A DNA stretch of 64,000 nt from PHAA01 sp964457945. GTDB lineage: Bacteria > Bacillota > Syntrophomonadia > Syntrophomonadales > Syntrophomonadaceae. The DNA is taken from positions 1-64,000 of the forward strand of contig CAYWFX010000006.1 in the NCBI GenBank assembly GCA_964457945.1, in the 5' to 3' direction. A model generated the notes under the pieces. The model searched no databases. It was not told the DNA's origin and saw only the letters and a program-made list of their open reading frames with translations. Positions within the stretch are counted from its first letter, which is position 1. Every line of letters begins with the position of its first letter. The translations under genes were made by a program, and so were the position numbers. Positions 16,201-23,864 of this stretch are shown in pieces.

Positions 16201-17877
16201 GGACGTAAGGTCTACCCGTCAATTGCCAGCGTAAGGCATTCAACCCCGGGCGTAGATCTTATTTCACCCCCGCCGCACCACGATATCTACTCAATAGAAG
16301 ATTTAGCTGAACTTATCCACGATCTTAAAAATGCCAACCGGGATGCAAGGATAAACGTCAAGCTCGTATCTGAAGTAGGTGTGGGTACAATCGCTGCCGG
16401 AGTAGCGAAAGGCAAAGCAGATGTTATACTTATAAGCGGATACGATGGGGGAACCGGCGCTTCCCCCAGAACCAGCATCAGAAATACGGGACTTCCATGG
16501 GAGCTCGGACTGGCCGAGACTCATCAGACCCTGGTCCTAAATAGGTTGAGAGACCGGGTTGTTCTGGAAACAGACGGCAAGCTATTGTCGGGAAGAGATG
16601 TTGTAATTGCTGCTATGTTGGGAGCTGAGGAATTCGGATTCGCAACTACACCGCTTATTGCCCTTGGATGCATCATGATGCGGGTGTGCAACCTTAACAC
16701 ATGTCCGGTAGGGATAGCCACTCAGGACGAAAAATTGAGGAAAAATTTCACCGGCAAGCCTGAACATGTTGAGAACTTCATGAGATTTGTAGCTCGAGAA
16801 ATGCGCGAAATCATGGCTAAAATGGGATTTAGGACTATTAATGAAATGGTTGGGCGTACTGACCGACTAAAAGCCAAAGATAATGTAAAGCACTGGAAGG
16901 CTAAGCACCTGGATCTGTCTAAGATCCTTTATCAACCATATGCAGGGGCCGATGTCAGCAGATTCAAAACCCAGGAGCAGAAGCATATGCTGGAAAAATC
17001 ATTAGATATGAGAAAGCTTCTTAGAATGTGCAAACCGGCACTTGACCACAAGAAATCGATCAGGGCAAAACTGAAGATAAATAATGTAGATAGGGTTGTA
17101 GGAACAATAATCGGCAGCGAAATCTCCAAGCGATATGGCGAAAATGGACTTCCTGAGGATACAATAAAACTTACTTTTGTAGGTTCGGCAGGACAGAGTT
17201 TTGGCGCATTTGCTCCGCGAGGAATGTCGCTTGAACTGGAAGGGGATTCCAATGACTATATAGGCAAAGGTCTCTCTGGTGGTAAAATTATTGTATATCC
17301 TCCCAAAGCTTCTGATTTTGAGCCTGAGAAGAATATCCTTATAGGTAATGTCGCTTTCTATGGGGCTACTTCTGGAGAAGCTTACATCAACGGTATCGCC
17401 GGGGAGAGATTCTGCGTAAGAAACAGCGGTGTAAGAGCGGTTGTAGAAGGTGTAGGTGACCATGGCTGCGAATATATGACAGGGGGCAAGGTGGTTATCC
17501 TTGGTAAAACAGGAAGAAACTTTGCGGCTGGAATGTCTGGCGGTATTGCCTATATTCTGAATTTTAACAAAATATATTGCAATAAATCTATGGTGACACT
17601 GGAAAAAATTAGCTCCGCAGAGGAAATAAATGAAGTCAAGGAAATGATTAGGAAACACGTCTATTACACCGGTAGTCCTCAGGGCAGAAGAGTCCTTGAT
17701 AATTGGGAGAAATATTCTTTGAAATTCACTAAGGTAATACCTTCAGATTATAAACGTATGCTTGAAAATATTGATAAAGCTCATAAGGCAGGCTTAAATG
17801 GTGAAGAAGCACTTATGGCTGCATTTGAAGAAAAAACCAAGATGAATCAGGGATTTGATGAATTAAGGTGGGACTGA
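13285..17877 (+). CDS. gltB: Glutamate synthase large subunit
   Basis: Transfers the glutamine amide to 2-oxoglutarate, giving two glutamates. 1530 residues, the usual length. The N-terminal glutamine amidotransferase domain has its nucleophile Cys22 in LEHDACGMGFV. The central and FMN domains include GGKSNSGEGGENYARFK. The iron-sulfur cysteines C1129, C1135 and C1140 are seen in CIMMRVCNLNTCPVG. The C-terminal GXGXG domain ends the protein. ATG 13285 is preferred to GTG 13276 because AGAGGG lies eight bases before it. The Cys is preceded by a short propeptide, as in other GltB proteins. gltD follows directly, so both subunits come from one transcript. A hairpin at 13181 may belong to its leader. 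Confidence 0.97.
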   Translation: MQNYGMPKKQGLYDPALEHDACGMGFVVNIKGERSYDIIDEALTVLENLNHRGASGTDENTGDGAGILVQIPHDFFKRECEVLGFDLPVKGSYGVGMVFAHKYDDFRKTQMETFEKIVREEGQKILGWREVPIDKTTIGEGAKAVMPRFIQVFIEKDAGLSEEIDFERKLYTIRKRAEKVIIPMCEDKGGTFYIASLSSKSIVYKGMLTAEQLRNFYLDLSDLDFVSALAMVHSRFSTNTFPSWERAHPNRYIVHNGEINTIRGNVNWMKARQQCIDSPLFDELSKVYPIVDESGSDSAMFDNSLEFLYLTGRSLPHAVMMMIPEPWEKNELMSKEKRDFYEFNNFIMEPWDGPAAMGFTDGVVIGGVLDRNGLRPSRYYVTKDDRVVLASEVGVIDIKPENVKYKGRLEPGKMLLIDTESKRIISDDEIKKSVAMLHPYEEWNHRHIVKLSDMPVREEKKEKVREDLIKQQKAFGYTFEDISKTIQPMAIEGVDPIGAMGMDSPLAVLSEKPQMLYLYFKQLFAQVTNPPIDGIREELITSSSMLVGDTGNLLKPDQGHSACIFLEHPILTNEQLNTIKHLNDEKFKTATISILYKASGGVKALDKALDKIFREADRAISEGANIIILTDRGVDEKHAPIPALLASSGLHHHLIRKEIRTSMGIVLESGEPREVHHFCTLIGYGVNAINPYIAYETIEDLFEKGLLSGLAYSEGKNNFVKASVKGVLKVLSKMGISTMRSYHGAQIFEAVGLKKDLIDKYFTMTPSRLEGIGLEEISIENHMRHESAYNENSPYTDTLEVGGYFQCKDDGEIHLYNPESIYLLQKACREGSYSLYKDYSKKINDEGIYTLRNLLDFNINAGDTIPIEEVEPVESIVTKFKTGAMSYGSISKEAHECLAIAMNRLGGKSNSGEGGENYARFKVLANGDTKNSAIKQVASGRFGVTSNYLVNAQEIQIKMAQGAKPGEGGQLPGRKVYPSIASVRHSTPGVDLISPPPHHDIYSIEDLAELIHDLKNANRDARINVKLVSEVGVGTIAAGVAKGKADVILISGYDGGTGASPRTSIRNTGLPWELGLAETHQTLVLNRLRDRVVLETDGKLLSGRDVVIAAMLGAEEFGFATTPLIALGCIMMRVCNLNTCPVGIATQDEKLRKNFTGKPEHVENFMRFVAREMREIMAKMGFRTINEMVGRTDRLKAKDNVKHWKAKHLDLSKILYQPYAGADVSRFKTQEQKHMLEKSLDMRKLLRMCKPALDHKKSIRAKLKINNVDRVVGTIIGSEISKRYGENGLPEDTIKLTFVGSAGQSFGAFAPRGMSLELEGDSNDYIGKGLSGGKIIVYPPKASDFEPEKNILIGNVAFYGATSGEAYINGIAGERFCVRNSGVRAVVEGVGDHGCEYMTGGKVVILGKTGRNFAAGMSGGIAYILNFNKIYCNKSMVTLEKISSAEEINEVKEMIRKHVYYTGSPQGRRVLDNWEKYSLKFTKVIPSDYKRMLENIDKAHKAGLNGEEALMAAFEEKTKMNQGFDELRWD

Positions 17878-17879
17878 CA

Positions 17880-19364
17880 ATGGGAAATGCTACTGGATTT
17901 TTGGAATATAACAGAATTGATCCGAAGAAACGGCCTCCTGATGAAAGAATAAAAGACTGGAATGAAATAAGGCTTCCTCAAGATCCTGAATGTATAAAAA
18001 CTCAGGGAGAGCGATGCATGAACTGTGGAGTTCCCTTCTGTCATAGTGGTGTGCTGTTGAACGGCATGACATCAGGATGCCCAGTGCACAATCTTATTCC
18101 CGAGTGGAATGAGCTGGTTTATCAGGGACAGTGGCAAGAGGCTTACAAAAGGTTGATAAGGACCAATCCTTTCCCGGAATTTACGGCCAGAGTATGTCCG
18201 GCGCCCTGCGAAGGCGCATGCACAGAAGGATATATTATGGAGTCGGTGACAATTAACAGTATTGAATACGAAATAATTGAGAAAGCATTTGCCGAAGGCT
18301 GGGTAACGACAAAAAAGGCCCAAGCAACAGGAAAGAAAGTCGCGATTGTAGGTTCAGGTCCTGCAGGTATGTCAGTTGCCTACTATCTGAATGCAGTTGG
18401 GCATGATGTAACCATATTCGAGAGAGATGACCGAGCGGGTGGACTGATGATGTACGGGATTCCCAACATGAAGCTCGAAAAAAGATTCCTTGAAAGGCGC
18501 ATTGATCTAATGAAGGTCTCAGGAATAAAATTCGTGTTCAATACCGAGGTTGGCCAAGACATCAAAGCGCAGGAGCTGGTACAAAATTATGATGCAGTTG
18601 TGCTCTGTGCAGGTGCAACCAAGGCACGGGTACTTGACATTGAAGGAAAAGACCTGAAGGGTGTTCACTTTGCGATGGACTTCCTGAAGGCCAATACCAA
18701 AAGCCTTCTTGATTCGAATCTTGAGGATGGCAACTACATTAATGCCAAAGGCAAGAATGTAATAGTCATCGGCGGAGGTGATACCGGAACTGACTGCGTA
18801 GCAACATCCATTAGACATGGCTGTCAGAGCGTCTGCCAGTTAGAAATATTGCCAGAACCGCCTAAAAAGAGAATAGAAGGGTCTAATCCTTGGCCAGAAT
18901 GGCCGAACAAGCTTAAAGTGGACTACGGTCAGGAAGAGGCCATAAGCCTGTATGGAATGGATCCAAGAAATTACCTGATATTCACTAAAAAGATTGTAGG
19001 AAATGAAAACGGTGAGGTTAAGGAGGTTCATACAGTAGGAATCACCTGGGAGAAGGATGCCTCTGGAAGAGTTGTGACGCAGGAAGTTGCTGGCAGTGAA
19101 AAAGTATGGAAAGCTGACCTTGTTCTGCTTGCAATGGGATTTTTAGGCCCTGAAGATACTATTCCTGATGAGCTTAAGCTGGAGAGGGATTTAAAGAGTA
19201 ATGTGAAAGCGGAATACGAAGTTTTCGAGACTAATGTGGAGAAGGTATTCATCGCAGGAGACATGAGAAGAGGTCAAAGTCTAATTGTCTGGGCGATCCA
19301 GGAAGGAAAGCTGGCTGCTAGGGAAGTCGATAAATACCTAATGGGTGACAGCGTTATTAAATAA
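17880..19364 (+). CDS. gltD: Glutamate synthase small subunit (NAD(P)H-dependent)
   Basis: Feeds electrons from NAD(P)H through FAD and Fe-S clusters to GltB. 494 residues. The N-terminal cysteine-rich domain has CMNCGVPFCHSG, SGCPVHNLIPEW and VCPAPCEGACTEGY. Two dinucleotide-binding folds follow: VAIVGSGPAGMSVAYYL (FAD) and NVIVIGGGDTGTDCV (NAD(P)). The FAD-closing motif VFIAGDMRRGQSLIVWAI is near the end. ATG 17880 is used; AAGGTGG inside the end of gltB supplies the ribosome binding site, and the gap to the gltB stop is two bases. A GTG at 17868 in the same frame is less likely because it precedes that site. Confidence 0.96.
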   Translation: MGNATGFLEYNRIDPKKRPPDERIKDWNEIRLPQDPECIKTQGERCMNCGVPFCHSGVLLNGMTSGCPVHNLIPEWNELVYQGQWQEAYKRLIRTNPFPEFTARVCPAPCEGACTEGYIMESVTINSIEYEIIEKAFAEGWVTTKKAQATGKKVAIVGSGPAGMSVAYYLNAVGHDVTIFERDDRAGGLMMYGIPNMKLEKRFLERRIDLMKVSGIKFVFNTEVGQDIKAQELVQNYDAVVLCAGATKARVLDIEGKDLKGVHFAMDFLKANTKSLLDSNLEDGNYINAKGKNVIVIGGGDTGTDCVATSIRHGCQSVCQLEILPEPPKKRIEGSNPWPEWPNKLKVDYGQEEAISLYGMDPRNYLIFTKKIVGNENGEVKEVHTVGITWEKDASGRVVTQEVAGSEKVWKADLVLLAMGFLGPEDTIPDELKLERDLKSNVKAEYEVFETNVEKVFIAGDMRRGQSLIVWAIQEGKLAAREVDKYLMGDSVIK

Positions 19365-19501
19365 TGGGAAAAAAGTTGGTATATAAGTATGAAACAGCTA
19401 TACTGTTTTATGGACAATGGGCAGGAAGATATAGCTATCAAGATATAATAGTCTGGGTGCGAACGATGTAGGTCAGCATATAGTTAGGAGGAGTATAGGA
19501 A

Positions 19502-20587
19502 ATGCCGAAAGGTTATCTGGTTTTAGAAAATGGGGCTATATTCGAGGGACAAATATTTGGCAAGAATGTGCCAATTGCGGGTGAAGCCGTGTTTAATACC
19601 AGTATGAATGGTTATCAGGAGATTATTACCGATCCTTCTTATGCTGGACAAATACTGACCCTTACCTATCCAACTATTGGCAACTATGGTTGTGGTGATT
19701 ACGGGTTTGAATCCGATAAACCTGCTCTGCGGGGCTTGGTTGTAAAAGAGATATCAGAACTAACTGGTCACTATGAAAGCCAGTGGAGTTTCAATGAATT
19801 TGTAGAGAAGTATGAAATAACCTGCCTAACTGGAGTTGATACTAGAGCTATCACTCGCATATTGAGAATGAATGGTACTATGGGAGCCATTATTACCCCC
19901 AGTCTGGACCATAAGGAAAAGTTGATGGAAGTGGCCCGCAAAGGCAAGGGATTGTTGGATACAGATCTGGTCAAACAGGTAAGCCGTAAAAAAAACGAAG
20001 TATATGGTTCTGGATCGATCAATATAGTCCTGTTGGATTTCGGAACCAAGAGGAATATTATAAAATCACTAGTAGCGAAGGATTGTATGGTAATTGCCAT
20101 GCCAGCGGAAAGCACGGCAGAAGAAATCTTAGCTCAAAATCCCGATGGCATCGTCTTATCCAATGGCCCTGGCAATCCGGAATCCTGTGACTATGCAGTG
20201 CGAGAAATAAAATTGCTATTGCCGTTATTGCCCATGTTTGGAATATGCCTGGGTCATCAGTTGTTGGCTCTGGCTCTTGGGGCAACCACCTATAAACTTA
20301 ATTTCGGGCACCGGGGCGGTAACCACACCGTTAAGGATTTGCGAACCGGCAAGTGTCTCATCAGTTCGCAGAATCATGGTTATGCAGTAGATGCAGATTC
20401 TCTCCCCGCCGATGATGTGGACATAAGTTTTCTCAACCTAAATGATAATACGGTGGAAGGTTTGGTTCATAAAAGACTGCCTTTAATGTCGGTGCAGTTC
20501 CATCCTGAAGCCACACCCGGCCCGCAGGATTCCGCGTATCTGTTTGATGAATTCCTTACTATGGTAAGGAACAGTGACAAGCTCTAA
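19502..20587 (+). CDS. carA: Carbamoyl-phosphate synthase small (glutaminase) subunit
   Basis: Hydrolyses glutamine and channels ammonia to CarB for carbamoyl phosphate synthesis (arginine and pyrimidines). 361 residues. The N-terminal CPSase domain begins GYLVLENGAIFEGQIFG. The class I amidotransferase triad is visible: Cys in MFGICLGHQLLALALGA, and His and Glu in SVQFHPEATPGPQDS. The ribosome binding site AGGAGGAG precedes ATG 19502. The partner carB is not adjacent; fur follows in the same direction. carA alone between gltD and fur is an unusual position and implies carB is elsewhere. No terminator or riboswitch was seen in the 137 bases before it. Confidence 0.95.
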   Translation: MPKGYLVLENGAIFEGQIFGKNVPIAGEAVFNTSMNGYQEIITDPSYAGQILTLTYPTIGNYGCGDYGFESDKPALRGLVVKEISELTGHYESQWSFNEFVEKYEITCLTGVDTRAITRILRMNGTMGAIITPSLDHKEKLMEVARKGKGLLDTDLVKQVSRKKNEVYGSGSINIVLLDFGTKRNIIKSLVAKDCMVIAMPAESTAEEILAQNPDGIVLSNGPGNPESCDYAVREIKLLLPLLPMFGICLGHQLLALALGATTYKLNFGHRGGNHTVKDLRTGKCLISSQNHGYAVDADSLPADDVDISFLNLNDNTVEGLVHKRLPLMSVQFHPEATPGPQDSAYLFDEFLTMVRNSDKL

Positions 20588-20668
20588 GCAGACAGTAGAG
20601 GTTAAAAAAATATAGGACAAGATTTTGTGATTGTTAAATCGGCTGATAATATATATAATAATATTATT

Positions 20669-20689
20669 ATGATAATGATTATCATTATT
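20669..20689 (+). promoter_or_regulatory. Fur box upstream of fur
   Basis: TGATAATGATTATCATTATT matches the classical Fur operator (GATAATGATAATCATTATC) at nearly every position. It ends 13 bases before the fur ATG, which implies autoregulation by iron. Confidence 0.85.
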
Positions 20690-20702
20690 GGGGTGATTAA
20701 TA

Positions 20703-21131
20703 ATGTTTGAGCAAGGTATAAAAGAGAGATTGGAAAAGGCGGATTATAAATTAACCCAGCAAAGAAAAGCGGTACTGGAAGTAATGCAGGATAAAAGGGG
20801 AGAACACCTTACTGCAGAAGAGGTGCTGTATGAAGCCAGGAAGAAAGTACCCCAGATAGGGATTGCTACTGTCTACCGTACGCTGGAGCGGTTGGCAACT
20901 ATTGAAGTTCTTTACAAAACTATTTTTGATGAGGGTAAATATCGCTACGAGCTTTCGGATCAGGCAGAACACCAGCATCATCATATATTATGTATAGCAT
21001 GCAGCAAGATATTTGAAGTAGAGGAAGGCCTGCTGGATAGCCTGGAAAAACATTTGGAAAAAGATGGATATGAAATTGTTAACCACCAATTGAAGATTTA
21101 CGCTTATTGTCCTGAGTGCACTAAAAAATAA
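20703..21131 (+). CDS. fur: Ferric uptake regulator family protein
   Basis: Metal-dependent repressor, 142 residues. The N-terminal winged helix includes YKLTQQRKAVLEVMQ and the recognition helix IGIATVYRTLERLATIEV. The C-terminal part has the His-rich metal site DQAEHQHHHILCIACSKIFE and two CxxC pairs (CIAC and CPEC) for structural zinc. Zur or PerR members look similar, but the classical Fur boxes before this gene and before feoB argue for an iron regulator. It is probably co-regulated with feoB and feoA. Confidence 0.92.
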   Translation: MFEQGIKERLEKADYKLTQQRKAVLEVMQDKRGEHLTAEEVLYEARKKVPQIGIATVYRTLERLATIEVLYKTIFDEGKYRYELSDQAEHQHHHILCIACSKIFEVEEGLLDSLEKHLEKDGYEIVNHQLKIYAYCPECTKK

Positions 21132-21148
21132 TGATTTCTTGATAATAA

Positions 21149-21169
21149 AATGATAATGATTATTAATAT
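21149..21169 (+). promoter_or_regulatory. Fur box upstream of feoB
   Basis: AATGATAATGATTATTAATA resembles the box before fur, with the left half perfect and the right half degenerate. It ends about 18 bases before the GTG of feoB. Confidence 0.75.
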
Positions 21170-21186
21170 CGATTGGGGTGAGAAGC

Positions 21187-22962
21187 GTGAGAATTATTGC
21201 TATAGGTAATCCTAATGTAGGTAAAAGTGCAGTTTTAAATAGATTAACCGGCAGCCAAATATTTGTATCCAACTATGCTGGAACCTCAGTTGAAACCTGT
21301 AAAACTAAGATGATTATTGCGGATCGAGAGGTTTATATATATGATACGCCGGGTGTATATTCGATATTTTCTGCTGCTGATGAGGCTCGGGTGGTACGAG
21401 AATTGCTGGAAGAAGAAAATGCTGATATTATCTTAAACATTGTAGATGCCAGTAATCTTGAAAGGAACCTGGTTCTAACTCATGAGCTGTTGACTCTTGG
21501 TAAACCGTTGTTAGTCTTACTTAATCAGATAGATATAGTACGCAGTATGGGTATGAGTATTGATGTTAAACTTCTATCTCAAAGGCTAGGTTATCCGGTA
21601 ATTCCTTTTTCAGCTACCAGCGGGGAAGGCTTTTTTGAGTTTATTAAAATTATGGAAGAAAATATCGGGCATAGAAATATTGGTAAAACTGCGCACGATG
21701 ACAAAAATCGCAAAACATATTCCATAAGTCTTAATAGTGAATATATGTGCTCGGGGAATTGCTTGCACTGCTCTCAGCACACTGGTGATTGCATGAGTGA
21801 GGCTGATCTACAGAGGGCAGAAGAGGCCCGTAATACGTCTAAGATAGTAAGCCAAAGACTAAATGCTCGGCAAAAATTGAGGCTGGACAAAATACAGGGT
21901 GTGTTTGATAAGCCAATTATGGGCTCTTTTTTGCTGCTCACGATTGTCTATCTGGGATTTTATACTTTGCTGAAATTTATTCAGCTGAGTGAAGGTCCGA
22001 TAAATATGCTTCTAACACCATTAGGTGGTATTTTGGAAAGGTTTATAGAGAACACCCTGCCTTATGGCTGGTTTAGCTCAATATTTGCCAAAGCTATTCC
22101 GGAGGGTTTGATTATACCTTTTACTATTATTATGCCAGCTATGCTGGTAGTGGGTCTATTTATGGCGATACTGGAAGACACGGGATTATTACCTCGTTAT
22201 TCAGTAGCCTTAGAAAGGGTAGGAAGTATATTTGGTGTTTCTGGTCAGGGAATTATACCGTTGGCTTTAGGATTCGGATGTAGAACACCTGCGATTGTGG
22301 CCAGTCGCATTATGCCCAATCAGGCACAGCGCTTTATAGTTGTAACCCTATTGAGTATAGTTATTCCCTGTTCTGCAACCCTGGGGGTTTTAACGGCAGT
22401 TATTGCTGCTTTTAACGCCTCTTTGCCAATTATTATCGGGATGATGTTAGTGGTGTTTGCCATTCTATCTTCTATACTTAGTCGGCTCATGCCAAGGGAG
22501 GAATTTATATATGAACTCCCTCCTTTGAGAATTCCATTATTTAGTAATGTCATTAATAAAACCAAGATGCGATTTACAGGCTTTTTTACGGAGGTATTGC
22601 CACTCCTGCTGGTGATGAACATAGGAATAAGAGGCTTGATGGACTCTGGAGCATTGGAGTATTTTCAGGGCATGGAGGGTTTTAGCAGGGCTGTTTTTGG
22701 AATACCAGCTGAAGCTTTGGCAGCGGTTTTTATAACCATTTTTCAGCGTTACCTGGCTCCCTTAGTCCTGATAAATCTACCGTTGACATCCCGAGAAGCT
22801 ACCATTGCTATTGCTATGATAGCTTTATCATTACCTTGTTTGCCGGCAATAGTAATGACGATTCGGGAGTTGGGCTTAAAAAGTATTGTTAAAATAATGG
22901 CTATGGGTTTGACAACTTCGTTCACGGTTGGGATTTTATTAAATCTGGTATTACCATATTAA
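21187..22962 (+). CDS. feoB: Ferrous iron transporter FeoB, with a cysteine cluster between G domain and membrane domain
   Basis: GTP-dependent Fe(II) importer in the cytoplasmic membrane. The G domain shows GNPNVGKSAVLNRLTG (G1), DTPGVYS (G3) and LNQIDI (G4). The membrane part has the gate repeats with conserved Cys (LALGFGCRTPAIVASRIM and IPCSATLGVL) and about eight helices. At 591 residues it is shorter than E. coli FeoB and lacks the last part. Between G domain and first helix lies CSGNCLHCSQHTGDC, residues 188-202, with Cys at 188, 192, 195 and 202, in place of a plain linker. The start is GTG 21187, following GGGGTGAGA; GTG 21178 lies within that site. A Fur box precedes it and feoA follows. 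Confidence 0.93.
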   Translation: MRIIAIGNPNVGKSAVLNRLTGSQIFVSNYAGTSVETCKTKMIIADREVYIYDTPGVYSIFSAADEARVVRELLEEENADIILNIVDASNLERNLVLTHELLTLGKPLLVLLNQIDIVRSMGMSIDVKLLSQRLGYPVIPFSATSGEGFFEFIKIMEENIGHRNIGKTAHDDKNRKTYSISLNSEYMCSGNCLHCSQHTGDCMSEADLQRAEEARNTSKIVSQRLNARQKLRLDKIQGVFDKPIMGSFLLLTIVYLGFYTLLKFIQLSEGPINMLLTPLGGILERFIENTLPYGWFSSIFAKAIPEGLIIPFTIIMPAMLVVGLFMAILEDTGLLPRYSVALERVGSIFGVSGQGIIPLALGFGCRTPAIVASRIMPNQAQRFIVVTLLSIVIPCSATLGVLTAVIAAFNASLPIIIGMMLVVFAILSSILSRLMPREEFIYELPPLRIPLFSNVINKTKMRFTGFFTEVLPLLLVMNIGIRGLMDSGALEYFQGMEGFSRAVFGIPAEALAAVFITIFQRYLAPLVLINLPLTSREATIAIAMIALSLPCLPAIVMTIRELGLKSIVKIMAMGLTTSFTVGILLNLVLPY

Positions 22963-23040
22963 GCTCATTATCTCTATGAGATAGGAATTATAAAAGTCAG
23001 CGTCTAGATTTACTATTATATTGCTAAGGAGGGCTGAATT

Positions 23041-23262
23041 TTGAATATAAATAATTTAGAAATTGGACAAAAGGTAAAGGTCTTAAATATAGAAGGTAGA
23101 GGGGCGGAAAAAAGACTGTTCGAGATTGGTATTATGGCAGGAGCTGAAATACAACTAATTACCCGGCATCCTTTTCAAGGGCCTCTGGTAATTAAAGTTG
23201 GTAATGCGAATGTTGCTCTGGGAAGATCTATTGCTAACAAGGTTAAGGTGGAAGCAGTATGA
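23041..23262 (+). CDS. feoA: FeoA, SH3-like partner of FeoB
   Basis: 73-residue SH3-like beta-barrel protein: NNLEIGQKVKVLNIEGRGAE, KRLFEIGIMAGAEIQLIT, then the closing GNANVALGRSIANKVKV strand. It acts on the cytoplasmic face with FeoB in ferrous iron uptake. The start is TTG 23041 with AAGGAGG about ten bases upstream. The order feoB-feoA is the reverse of the more common feoA-feoB. Confidence 0.92.
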   Translation: MNINNLEIGQKVKVLNIEGRGAEKRLFEIGIMAGAEIQLITRHPFQGPLVIKVGNANVALGRSIANKVKVEAV

Positions 23263-23344
23263 ATAGAATATATAATATTGCCGAACTATAAACCTATAAG
23301 GGAAGGCAATTTCTTATTTTTAAATTTAATGAGGAGTGAATAAA

Positions 23345-23806
23345 TTGGCAATAAACATGATAGGCACCGCTGATCACCTTAGAATGGCCAAATCCGTTCT
23401 AACTGATTTGAGAAACAGAGGATTTGAGGAACACGCTTCTATTATATTTACGGGTGACGAGGAAAAGGTAAATTGGCTGGATAACATTATCTCCGATACA
23501 AACGGCCAAAATGTAGATAGGGCACCTTTTGATGCAGGAGTGGTTGAACTGCCTTCTCTGGGCTTAATTGCTTCCATTGGGCCGGCTTACGGCTTCCTGG
23601 CTGATTCGGCGCAAGCACCTGAGGGCGGGTTGGATTTGGTATGTAACGATATGGGCATAGGTGACGAAGGACAAAGACTGATGGAAGAGTGGCTTGAGCA
23701 AGGCAAATATGTATTGCTGATAAACAATACGGACGAAGATCAAGTTGATTTCTTAAAAAATCAGCTGGGAGAATTACAGGGAATAGATGATTTAACATTA
23801 TGCTAA
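23345..23806 (+). CDS. Uncharacterised protein resembling YflT/DUF1269 general stress proteins
   Basis: 153 residues from TTG 23345, nine bases after GAGGAG; the GTG at 23336 lies within the site. The layout is an N-terminal alpha/beta unit (TADHLRMAKSVLTDLRNRGF), a glycine-rich middle (SLGLIASIGPAYGFLADS) and a second unit (MGIGDEGQRLMEEWLEQGKY then VLLINN). This order, with the GIxDE..L...GK..LL element, recalls general stress protein 17M (YflT) and DUF1269 proteins. I cannot confirm membership. No clear membrane helix is present. It lies after the feo genes in the same direction and ends at a strong terminator, so it may be the last gene of the iron operon. Confidence 0.6.
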   Translation: MAINMIGTADHLRMAKSVLTDLRNRGFEEHASIIFTGDEEKVNWLDNIISDTNGQNVDRAPFDAGVVELPSLGLIASIGPAYGFLADSAQAPEGGLDLVCNDMGIGDEGQRLMEEWLEQGKYVLLINNTDEDQVDFLKNQLGELQGIDDLTLC

Positions 23807-23813
23807 GGGAAAG

Positions 23814-23852
23814 ACTACCCTCCTGCTCGTTATGAGAAGGAGGGTAGTTTCT
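23814..23852 (+). terminator. Terminator between the feo block and the nitronate-monooxygenase-like gene
   Basis: ACTACCCTCCT (23814-23824) pairs perfectly with AGGAGGGTAGT (23838-23848), followed by TTCTTTG. It lies between convergent genes and may serve both directions. Confidence 0.8.
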
Positions 23853-23864
23853 TTGTACTATACT

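Noticed and set aside
17002..17658. 218-codon minus-strand open frame within gltB
   Set aside because: It is fully antisense to the conserved gltB coding region, without a ribosome binding site or family motifs.
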